DNA from: Dama dama
Taxonomy: Eukaryota; Chordata; Mammalia; Artiodactyla; Cervidae
NCBI RefSeq assembly: GCF_033118175.1
Contig: NC_083697.1
Location: 25,890,001-25,954,000, forward strand
Direction of reading: 5' to 3'
Length of the DNA: 64,000 nt
This document shows, in pieces, positions 47,501-59,500 of the stretch (its first letter is position 1; every line of letters starts with the position of its first letter). The notes beneath the pieces are model-generated. The model did no database searches. It worked only from the letters and a program-made list of their open reading frames with translations, and was not told the origin of the DNA. Both the position numbers and the translations under genes were made by a program.

Positions 47501-50500
47501 TCATAACATGCTGCAAATCGTGCACCCCAATGTTCATCGCAGCACTGTTTATAATAGCCAGGACTGGAAGCAACCTAGATGCCCATCAGCAGACGAACGG
47601 ATAAGGAAGCTGTGGTACATATACACCATGGAATATTACTCAGCCATAAAAAAGAATTCATTTGAATCAGTTCTAATGAGATGGATGAAACTGGAGCCCA
47701 TTATACAGAGTGAAGTAAGCTTGAAAGATAAAGACCAATACAGTATACTAACACATATATATGGAATTTAGAAAGATGGTAACGATAACCCTATATACAA
47801 AACAGAAAAAGAGACACAGATGTACAGAACAGACTTTTGGACTCTGTGGGAGAAGGCGAGGGTGGGATGTTTTGAGAGAACAGCATTGAAACTTGTATAT
47901 TATCAAGGGTGAAACAGATCACCAGCCCAGGTTGGATGCATGAGACAAGTGCTCGGGGCTGGTGCACTGGGAAGACCCAGAGGGATCAGGTGGGGAGGAA
48001 GGTGGGAGGGGGGGATAGGGAATACATGTAAATCCATGGCTGATTCATGTCAATGTATGGCAAAAACCACTACAATATTGTAAAGTAATTAGCCTCCAAC
48101 TAATAAAAATAAATAGAAAAAAACAAACATGCTGCAAATCACAGAGTGGCTGTGAGCATAGTATTTTTCATTACAACTCTAAATGTGTACAGCGACGCCA
48201 CAAAAAATCTGATCTCTGACTTTGGTCATGTTCACCAAGAACTCAATTTATACCTTCCAGAGAGAGCTTTTTTTTTGACAGACATCACAGGATCCAATTA
48301 AAATATAAATAAAATGCCTTGAAAACTTTCAGAATTCGCAGCACTCGATCCTGACCTTCAAGCCGTCCTTCAAAACATTTGCTGAAATTTCATCTTCAGG
48401 GAGATGCCAGGCATCTTCCCAGGGTCTCTCTAGGCCTTACGGTCTACTAGAAAGCAAACTAGTTTGAAGACCTTTTCACCCCTCAGCAGAAACAATCTTT
48501 TTACTCATCACCACACAGAATCAGAAAAGAGATCATATTTCCATGACTATGGAACAATGTGATCACACCAGCCACAGACTCTGTAAAATCCGTAAAAGGG
48601 AAAAGAGAGAAAGAGCTTGTGGACAGGAGGTAGCCAAGCAGCAATCATTAAAGTGCAAACAACTCTGTCTTACTGATGGTGCTTGGAATTTCAACACACA
48701 GTCATGATCTAGAATATTACAGCAACAATGAATCTGGTTTTCTGATATGGCCACTCTTAAAAGCCCCTGATACATATTACATTATATTCCATAATCTTTA
48801 TTCTGCAACACTTTCCTTCTTGATATGGCCCAGATGCTGTATGCTATGTTTTAGGCACAAGTGTTAGATTTTAAACAACCCATGTGTGCACGCTCCGTTG
48901 CTCAGTCATGTCCAAATCTTTGCGACTCCATGAACTGTAGCCTACCAGGCTCCTCTCTCCATGGGCTTCTCCAGGCAAGTAGACTGGAATGGGTTGCCAT
49001 ACCCTCCTCCAGGGACCTTCCAGACCCAGGATAAAACCTGAATCTCCTGCACTGCATGTGGAACAACCCACAGCTGGCTTTGTCTCCATTCAAGGCATGT
49101 TCTGCTGTATTGAGTTGTCATTGTGTTTTAGGGAGCCCTACTCTTTGGTAAAGAACTTGCCTGCAATGCAGGAGACTTGGGTTTGATTCTTGGGTCAGGA
49201 AGATCCCCTGGAGGAGGAAATGGCAACCTCCTCCAGTCTTCTTGCCTGGAGAATCCCATGGACAGAGGAGCCTGGCAGGCTACAGTCCATGGGGTCGCAA
49301 GAGTTGGACAGGACTTAGAGACTAAACCACCACCACCAATCTTCAGCGCAGTCGGCCGATCAGCAGTGTTCCTTACTTGTGAGCTTGTGAAACATGCAGA
49401 ATCTCAGATCCTCACCTAGACCCACTGAATCAAAGTTTTCATTTTTAACACAGTCTCTGTCTGATTTATACACACTGAAGACTGAAACATGCCTCCCCAG
49501 AAAGTCCAATTTAGTTAATGTGTGGATTAGGACTCGACATCTTAAATAAGTACCCTAAGTTACTCTGGTTCAACTGGGCTTCTGATAACATTCTGAGAAA
49601 AATCTACTTCCTGATCCCAGTGCTATTATATTCCTTGCAGAGCTTTCTAGCTAAAACTGGACAAATCTGACATGCTCAATTATAAAGAAATTTTAAAAGG
49701 TTAAAAATAGAAGTTAACCAAACTTTGATTGGGTTGGTAAAAACCAGCAAGTTCTAATAAAGTTAACATGATTCACCATCAACATTCCCTGGGGTACTTT
49801 TTCAAAACACAAAACTCTCTTGCTGGGAGAGTGGGATTCTACAGAAGTCAATGAGGGACAGGGACGCCTGGCATGCTTGGGGTTGGTCGCAAAGAGTTGC
49901 ACACGACTTAGTGACTGAACAGCAACCACTATCCTCTCCTAAGGAATGACTGTTACAATAAATTACTGTGATCAGTGACAGTGGGAATGGGAAGATTAAA
50001 AATCACTGAATGAGGATAACAAAAAAACAACGACAATCACCCCAAACATCAACAACTGGATAGATCCATGGTTACTATTTTGGTCTTTTTTTCTTCCAGA
50101 CTTTTGTATTCACCCAGACATGGGAAGATGTGTATTTTATACCTAACTGGGGTCAAATGGTATACCCAGTTCTGTATATTCTCTTTCACTTAACATTTTT
50201 ATAAAATAAGTACTTTTCCAAGTCAGTGAACATTTTTTAGAAAAAAGATATCAATGTATAATATTTCACTGTATTGCTAGACTGGAATTGCATTTTTCCC
50301 TAACGTCCTTTACTTTGTATTCTATATACTGTTTTTCTTTTTTTCTCTGCTCTGGGATATCTCCTACCTGCTCTGATACCAGATTTTTGTCTTTGGTGTT
50401 CACTTGGTCTTCAACCTTTTAGCAACTCCCTGCAGCATACCTCTGGTATCCAGGCAGGCAGCCCACCAGTTAAATCTGCCTTTCTTGCTCTAAGTCTGCC

Positions 50501-53500
50501 CAGTAATTTTCTGTCCTCCCTACACCTCCTTACTACATCCCCACCAGGCTCTTTGAGTCCAAGATCGACCCACTGGTTTTAGAAACCACGCAAATGAGAG
50601 CTAATGGGAGAGGGCTATTGGGTGTGTGGTCTCTGTAAGTCTTAGTTCAGCCGAGCCTGATCTGAAGTGGGCTATAATGAACTCTGATCCCAACAGTTAA
50701 ATAATCCCATGGTTAAATCCATTTGGGAAATGATGCACATTATATGCCTCTCCAAGAGATTCAAAATGACCACTAGCATATTGAAAAGTCCTACACTTAA
50801 CAAACCTATTTAAGTTGACTAAACCTGCAGGCTTACTCAGTTGCTCAGTCATGTCCGACTCTTTGTGACCCCATGGACTGTAGCCCACCAGGCTCCTCTG
50901 TCCATGGGATTTCCCAAGCAACAATACTGGAATGGCTTGCCATTTCCTCCTCCAGGGGATCTTCTCAACCCAGAGATGGAACCTGAATCTTTTGTGTCTC
51001 CTGCGTTGGCAGGCAGATTCTTCACCACTGTGTCACCTGGGAAGCCCTGACTAAACATCAGTTCAGTCGCTCAGTCGTGTCCGACTCTTTGCGACCCCGT
51101 GAATTGCAGCACGCCAGGCCTCCCTGTCAGTCACAAACTCCCGGAGTTGACTCAAACTCATGCCCATCGAGTCGGTGATGCCATCCAGCCATCTCATCCT
51201 CTGTCTTCCCCTCCTCCTCCTGCCCCCAATCCCTCCCAGAATCAGGGTCTTTTCCAATACATCAACTCTTTGCGTAAGGTGGCCAAAGTACTGGAGTTTT
51301 AGCTTCAGCATCAGTCCTTCCAATGAACACCCAGGACTTATCTCCTTCAGGATGGACTGGTTGGATCTCCTTGCAGTCCAAGGGACTCTCAAGAGTCTTC
51401 TTCAACACCACAGTCCAAAAGCATCAATTTTTCGGCGCTTAGCTTTCTTCACAGTCCAACTCTCACATCCATACATGACCACTGGAAAAACCACAGCCTT
51501 GACTAGACGGACCTTTGTTGGCAAAGTAATGTCTCTGCTTTTTAATATGCTATATAGGTTGGTCATAACTTTCCTTCCAAGGAGTAAGCATCTTTTAATT
51601 TCATGGCTGCAGTCACCATCTGCAGTGATTTTGGAGCCCAAAAAAATAAAGTCTGACACTGTTTCCACTGTCTCCCCATCTATTTCCCATGAGGTGATGG
51701 GACCAGATGCCATGATCTAAACATAGGATCTCAATTTATTCAGCCTCAGAAACTTTTTAGGTATACACTTGCCTAATATCCCAGAAAACTAATGTTCTGT
51801 GAAACACACTTTGAAAAGCATCCATCTGTCCCATTAGTGGAGGAACAAGAATTTCATGCTGTATCAGGTAACTTTGAAAATGAAAGTGTTAGTCCCTCAG
51901 TCGTGCGCAGCTCTTTGCAGCCCCGAAGACTGTAGCTCACCAGGCTCCTCTGTCCATGGGATCCTCCAGGCAAGAATACTAGACTGGGTTGCCATTTCCT
52001 TCTCCAGGGGATCTTCCCAACCCAGGGATCGAACTCAGATCTCCTGCATTGCAAGCAGATTCTTTACCATCTGAGCCACCAGGGAAGCCCATCAGGTAAC
52101 TTCAGTGTTGCTTAAATCACGCTAGGGCTAGTCCTGCAAATATATCTGACTATAATTCTGTTCACACAATCTAAAAAACCTAGGGTTCCTCACATTGAAA
52201 TTTTTAAAACACACATGCTTAATATTCCAAATCACACATAAAAGTTATTGTCTTAATCACATATTTAAATACTCCCCATCACAGTCATTCCTATAAAATA
52301 CAGCAATCTTTTACATTTCATAGTATTTAATAATTCACAAACATTTTTATTTGTATTATGTTTGATCCCTGAAGCACTCTATGAGAATGTTAAATACCAC
52401 TGCCATTTAACAGATGAGAACATTCAGGTAGATAACAGTAATCTGTTCAAAGTCACTGAACTCATACATAATAGAGATGAGAATCAAAACCGTATCTTCT
52501 GATTCAATGTATTCTATCCTCAACAGTAGCTAAAAACCTCTCATTCTCATATGCCTCAGTCTTATATTCTTTTCCAATGTCTTTTGACTGTTTTTCAACA
52601 TCATGCTTAAAAATTTAGAAGTATATTAGATTTAGTTTTCCAGAGAATGTTTTATTTTAAAAGCTACATTAAGCTTCATCAGCCTAAGAGAAAGAGCATA
52701 AGTCTGAAATAGATTATTTGAGGATAGACTATAAGAATCAATAGTCTATTGAATAGTTGAGAAATAGTTTAATCCAATACAAAAATCCATTTCACTTCAT
52801 TCAACAAATATTTTTCAGAGCCTACTATGTACCAGGCATTATACGACCTACCTAAGGGGAAAACACCTGGTGAGTAAATACCTGCCCATAAATCTGCACT
52901 ATAACATACCTGGCAACCAAGGGGAAAGATTTAGATTAGAAGAACATGTTTTAAAAATGTCCCTTGTAACCAGCTCAGATCTGACTATTATGTATCTTTG
53001 GACCCTGTGTTTTAAGACAGACTGTGGAAGCAAAGAATGTTTAAAGGACAAGGCAAAAAGATTGTGAAATAGGTTAAAAAGTTGTATTTCTAAGAAAAGA
53101 TTTATGAGCAGGAATTGCTGTTCATAAAAGAAGAAACTGTTCACAAGAAAACAGTTGTGTAACTTCCTAAGATGGGGTCTGGAGACAATGATCAATGAGG
53201 GCTGTGTCCATCAGCCCTCAAGACCTGACAATACTGAAGAGGTGTAAACTATGGGTTATAGTTTTCTTCTTCTTTGGTTTCCTTTTAGAATATCTTTATA
53301 GTCTTTTCTTGGGGGACAATACATACCTACCCATGCATACACATCTAAACATTTCATATTATAAAGAAAAGTTCTGTTTAACCACCTCTTCCCTTAAACA
53401 TATGTATCTTTCAATGTAAAGAAAAATACAGTTGAAGTAAGGGGCTATTTGGAGACTGCGCAACAGTGCCTGTAACTAACATCACCTGAAAATTCATGAA

Positions 53501-56500
53501 ATGAGGAGAGCCAAAGTCTGTTCTCAGACCAGTGGAGAATAAGGATGGCTTAAGAAATTATGAACTTAGGCAAACTCCAGGAGACAGTGAGGGACAGGGA
53601 GGCTGGATATGCTGCGGTCTATGAGGCTGCAAACAGTCAGACACAATTTAGTGACTAAACAACAACAACAGCAAGAAATTATTATGCTGGAAATGAAGAA
53701 AATATCCCATGAATAAATGGTGTTGAACTAAAATAGTGCTAAGGTTCCTCTGTTTTCACAAGGAATTGAATCCCAGTTGTTTGTTCTGAATTAAAATCTT
53801 AGAACCACTCCCTTACTTGGAATATATGCTATAGTCTCCAGACAGCAAATTAAGAAGTTTCCAAAATATCCTCATCCATGCTAATTTAACCAGCAACTAT
53901 GACTGAAGATGACCTGACAGTGGAATTTAATTTTTGGCAGGAGTATCCCAAAGCAGCCACGCTATCTCCAGCATCCAACAGCCTTGGCATGGGATCAAGG
54001 TAATTCTTTCTGAGGGCATGTCTTTAAGATCACACTCTCTTAGAACGAGTGCTCTCAAACATCACTGAAGCCCTGCATCTGCCCAGTTTTATCCTGCTAA
54101 ATCCTATGGGAGAACTTCAGTGTTATTTTTAAATTCATATGTGTGTTGGTATAGAGAGGAATAATGGGAAGAGAGACTTTAAAAAAAAAAAGAACACATT
54201 AAAAGGTTCAAAAAGAGGTTGAACAAAGCAAATTTTGTTCTAGTAATAAGGGGACAACCTCGTCTCCCCTTTCAAAACTTCTTTACCTAGAGTCTCTATC
54301 TCCGTTGACATCCACTAAAAATCTGGAATCTTGAATCCAACCTGGCTGCCGTCTAGATCTAACCACCAGTTTACAGTAAATACAAGGGGTAGTTGGCCAG
54401 TTTTTCTCATCAATCCTTGGCCCAACCCGCCAGTTTGTTGGTGGTTTATTGCAAATGCTATGCTGCTTCCTACCCTTGTGCCTCTGTTGTGCTGTGCCCG
54501 TGAACCATGCCTCCCTTTTTTTTAATCCCCTCTGCCCCCTTTCACTCAAGAAGCCTCCCCATTCCCCACACTGTCCCTGGCCAGTTAGGTACCCCTCTTC
54601 TCTACCTCCACTGATCTCCCACTAAGTACTACAGTTATCTTCAGGCAACTGTCTTTTCCATCAGAGTATATGCTTTTCTATTTTACCTTCGTACCAGTAC
54701 CTAATACAGGGCCTGCCATTCTAAAATGTACTGAAAATGTTTATTGGTTGAATGAATGAACACTTAGATTAAAAGTTAAATGGCATGTGCTATATTAAGC
54801 TCCCCATCTCTGAAAGTTTTCAAGTAAATGAATAGGTTAGGAGAATTCTCATACTGAATAGGAGCTACGATCTACTTATTCTTTCCATTTCCACTCACAT
54901 TCTTAGTTGCCCAATTGGCAGGCTTTCATATAGCCCTTTATAATATGTAACAACAGGGATATATGACTTATACTATGTATAACTAATTCTTATTCAAGAC
55001 ATGGCCTGTGGCTAACACAAAAGACCACAAACAGCCAAAGCAATCCTGAGAAAGAAGAACAGGGTGGTAGGCACACACTTCTTGACTTTAAGCTATACTA
55101 GAAAGATACAGTCATCAAACAGCACGGTACTGGCATAAAAAGAGACATTTAGACCAATGGAACAAAATCAGGAGCTCAAAAATAAACCCAAGCACATAAG
55201 GTCAAATAACATTTGACAAGGGACCCAAGAATACTTCAGTCTCTTTATAAATGGTGCTGGGAAAACTGGATAATCACAGGTAAAAGAATGAATCTAGACC
55301 CTTATCTTATACTACCCACAAAAATTAGCTTGAAATGAATTAAAGACTTGAACAAAAGACCTGAAACCACAAAACTCCTAGAAGAAAACAGGAAGAAAGT
55401 TCCTCAACATGGGTCTTGGCAATGATTTCCTTTGATGGGACCTAAAGCACAAGCAAGAAAATAATAAGCAGGATGACATCAGAAAGCTTCCACACAGCAA
55501 AAGAAACCATCAACAGAATGAACAGACGAGGAAAAATATTTGCAAACCATACATGTAGCAAGGGGTTAGTATCTAAAATATACAGGAAACTCATATAACT
55601 TCATAGCGAAAAAAAAAAACAAAAAAAACCACCCAATAATTCAATTAAAAAGTGGGCAGAAGACCTGGGTTCAATCTCTGGATTGGGAAGATCCCCTGGA
55701 GAAGGGCATGACAACCCACTCCAGTATTCTTGCCTGGAGAATCCCCAGAGACAGAGGAACCTGGCGGGCTACAGTCCATGGGGTCGCAGAGAGCTGGACA
55801 CAGCTGAGCGACTAAGTAGAGCAGAGGATAAGTCAAACCACTAGGCTGCACGTCCTTAAACTCCTACAATGCTGCATGTCAGTTACATCTCAGAAAAACC
55901 AGGAAAAAAATCCCCCCAAGTGTGGCAGCATTTATGACTCACTGAATACATCTCCTCGCGGTTTCTGAGGGTCCGTCTGTATCCTGTTGTCAACCGTAAT
56001 CTCTCTGGGCGCTGTGGTGGCGACTGGTGGCACGGTTGTGAGTCTGGTGGCCGGTCTTTCCGAGGCTGTTGCTGGCGGAGGTGTTCTGAGCTCGGTGGGT
56101 GGGGGTGGGGGTGGAGGGGGTGTAGGCTCTGGCATTGGCCTTGGTGTAGGCCTTGCTGTTGGCTTAGAAGCGGGCCTGTCGGTAATGACAGGAGGCATGT
56201 ACGGTGTCTTCAGAGGCCACCTAGTGCTTCTGACATCAGGAATCCAATTACTGTGTCCTCCATCGCCCTTTGAGATGGTACCATTTCCCTTTGGTACATG
56301 AATAGGACCTGAAGGTTCAATCATTACTCTTGGAATATCTAGAAGAGTAAATATATTTCAATTAGTGCATAACCATCTCTCCTTAAAAAGAAAGATATCG
56401 AATTGTAAAAAACAAACCCATCAAAATACCTCATGCCAATGAGGCTTACTTTTTGCATTTAGATTATTCCCCTAATGTATGTCACACTGTTTAAAAAAAA

Positions 56501-59500
56501 AGCAAATACTAATGTGTATATATATAATATATACATATATATACTTATAAACACATATCACATAAACATATCTGGCAGATGTATACAAGAATTATTATTG
56601 TGTTTCTATAGTGAAATGTATTGAAACACAGTTAAGTATTTGTAAAGTAGAAAGAAACAAGAATCAATGAGATATTTTTTTTAAATGTGGAGATATTCTA
56701 AAATTTTAAAGTATGAGAAATGTATATTTAGAGTCAATGTTAAATGCCCCCATGGTACCTGTATAATTAGCAATATAAAATCATGTTTAGAATTGTCTAA
56801 AGACTAATACTTTTCTCTTCCACACTTTATATAAATTCAATTCACACAAACACATTCTCACTAAGTGTTCTATTTATTGTTTTATATTTAGTTTTCCTTC
56901 TCCTTTACTAATTTATACAATTGCTTTTTAGAAAAATGTCCAGAGATCATGAAAATCGTCTGTGGAAAACTTTGTCCTTGATTGTATTCACCAAAAGGAA
57001 TTAATATTTAATCTTCCTGGAATGATCTACTCCAGACTGGGAGTATAACTACATGACCACCCTTCAAAAATCCTTTAATCCTGATTTTATGCCCCATGGT
57101 CTTCAGTAAATATTTTACTACAGAAATTTTTAATTTATCTATTGCTGCATGAAATATATGCTAAATTGTGGCCTTTGGTTTGTGAAACTTTCATTTTGGA
57201 GGGTATTTTTTTCCATGTTTATCTACTAACATAGCCATACTACAAATAGAATGTATAAAGTTTTAAAAAGGGGAACAGTTCTGAACATAGAGAAAATACA
57301 GAAATGCTTTTTTTTATAGAATTGGAGGCATAAACCAGAAGAATAAAAATGTACAAAATGTTCAGATTATCCCATCATTATAATTTAATGATAATGATAA
57401 ATATACATTTATTTCTGATTATAACAAAATCAAATTCTCAGGAAGGGCTCTAAAATGTCTTACCAGCTAAAGAGAAGCTATTGAGAGAGTTTAGTCAAGG
57501 AACTGAATGCTTTTTTAAGATTAGAGTCTATCCTTGAGTCTTTTAATTTTTTAAAACACCTGAGCAAGTGATTTTTATTTGTGGAAATCACAGACTAGTT
57601 TTACTAGCTAAGAAAAACGATATTTCTTTGATAATTAATCTTGTTCCTTATCTTCTCTAGCAGTGGCCTTTGTGTAACCCTGTATTTCCTGCTGGAATTC
57701 AGAGCTGAGAGAGAAGCATGACTCACACACACAATTCAGTCCATCGCCCTGGTATCCGTCTTTACATTTACACTTGTAGGACCCGTGTATGTTGTAACAT
57801 CGCGCAAAGCTGCTGCACTGGTACTGCCCAAGGGAGCATTCATCTATATCTGCATCAGGAAGTAGGAAAAGAAGAGGTTTATTTAGGAGATAAATACAAT
57901 GACTCACAAAAAATACATAGTTTCCAAAAAAAAAGGTCTCTTTTTTGCAATGTGAAGGTTCACGTAAAATCGCAGATAAAGGGAAGAAATAAAGTACATT
58001 TGCATCCAGAACTACCAGAGTTTGAATTTCACGTCTGCTTAATTTAATTGCCAGTAACCTCCTGTGCCCTTGACATCCCAGTCGTCATCATAATTAAGAG
58101 ATCTTTCCGCTCCAGAGGAAAAAACAACACAATGAAATGGTTGGGGTTTATTACCGTGACATTGGTATTTGCCTCCTATGTACATGAGGTCGAAGCCTTT
58201 ATGACATTTGCAGATGTAACTCCCAAAAGTGTTCACACACTGCCTGTATCTGGGGCAGGAGGCTCTTCCAGTAGCACATTCATCAATGTCTAGAAAACAG
58301 AAGCCAACTGCATTTTAGGAAGAGCACCGCATGTTCAAGTGGAGTAGATTTTAAAATAAACAATTAACTGCCAACGGTTGCCTGACGTAATGGCTCATCA
58401 TAAATGTCATCCGGCTGGTTGCCCTGGCAGGCAACATAAATTCTGTATCTCCAAATTTCAATTCATCCTTCCAACCCAAGCTGTCCTCCTCTTGTACCAC
58501 ATCACAGGAGGCACTACACCTGTATCCCCCTGCGAGCTCGAACTAGAAACGTGAGTCATCCTTGACAACCCTATTTCCCTTAACCTCCAAATCATCGAGC
58601 CCAGCTGTTTCTTTCTCTGGTAAATTCTGTGAACTCATTTACTCTGCTCTTCACCTACTGCCATGACCATAGTTCAAGCTCTCCCAGGATAGACTATTAT
58701 AGGAACCTCCAAACTGGCCTTTCCTCTGCCAATCTTTCCCCCTCCAAAGCATTCCCACTCAATTGCCAACAAATGATTTTATTAAGACATAAGAGGGCTT
58801 CCCTGGTAGCTCAGATGGTAAAGAATCCGCCTGCAATGAGGGAGACCTGGGTTTGATCTCCTGGAGAGGGAATGTCTACCCACTCCAGTGTTCTTGCCTG
58901 AAGAATTCCATGGACAGAGGAGCCTGGCAGGTTACAGTCCATAGAGTCGCAAAGAGTTGGACATGACTGAGCGACTTTCACTCTCGAGACCTAAGGGGAT
59001 TGTTGCCAAGCTCCAAACTCTCAACTGTTTCTACTTGCTTTCTGAATCCATTCCTCACCACGTCTTTGGTGACCCTGTAATAAACAGTCCTCACCTCTCT
59101 CACTGACTGTATCTTAAGCCATTACCCCTCATACTGTGAAGTTAAGGGTATGGTCTTCTTTCTTTTCAAACCTCAAAGTCAGCCTCTCTTTCACTGCAGT
59201 GCTCTCTAACATGCTCACCTGCTTGGCTGATTCTTCACATGGCCAGCAGTCCAGGCCTTACTTTATGACTCTCTTGACCATTATTTTCTAAAACAGATCC
59301 TTTCTGTTTTTCACTCTCTTAGTACCTCATATTAACAGTTGGTATTGTTTGTAATTTCACTGGATATTTCTTTCTTTTCTGTCTCTCCCATTAAAATATA
59401 GGTTTTGTAAGGATTAAAATCTGGTCTGTCCATTACAGCCTAGTACTTAACAGGATCTGGGATATAGAGAGTACTCAATAAATACCTCTCAAGACCCCAA

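Larger units (their letters stand above)
41615..55942 (-). other. NPNT: NPNT large intron between RGD exon and LFEIFEIER exon
   Basis: 14.3 kb holding many repeats (listed separately): Bov-tA copies on both strands, a BovB fragment, a young truncated L1 with a 15-bp target duplication, L1 ORF2 and 3'-end relics, MIR and L2. I looked for further NPNT-like coding segments on the minus strand and saw none, but a very short alternative exon could be missed. Stretches 42660-45400, 45805-47340, 48160-48880 and 52505-55015 hold no element I can name beyond small MIR/L2-like bits and a BovB tail. Confidence 0.6.

Noticed and set aside
51160..51720. Plus-strand 186-codon frame
   Set aside because: It is the antisense of a BovB reverse-transcriptase fragment, a recurrent artefact in ruminant genomes.
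55987..56301. Plus-strand 104-codon Gly/Val-rich frame
   Set aside because: It is the complement of the Pro/Thr-rich NPNT exon. Glycine runs arise from the reverse of proline codons.
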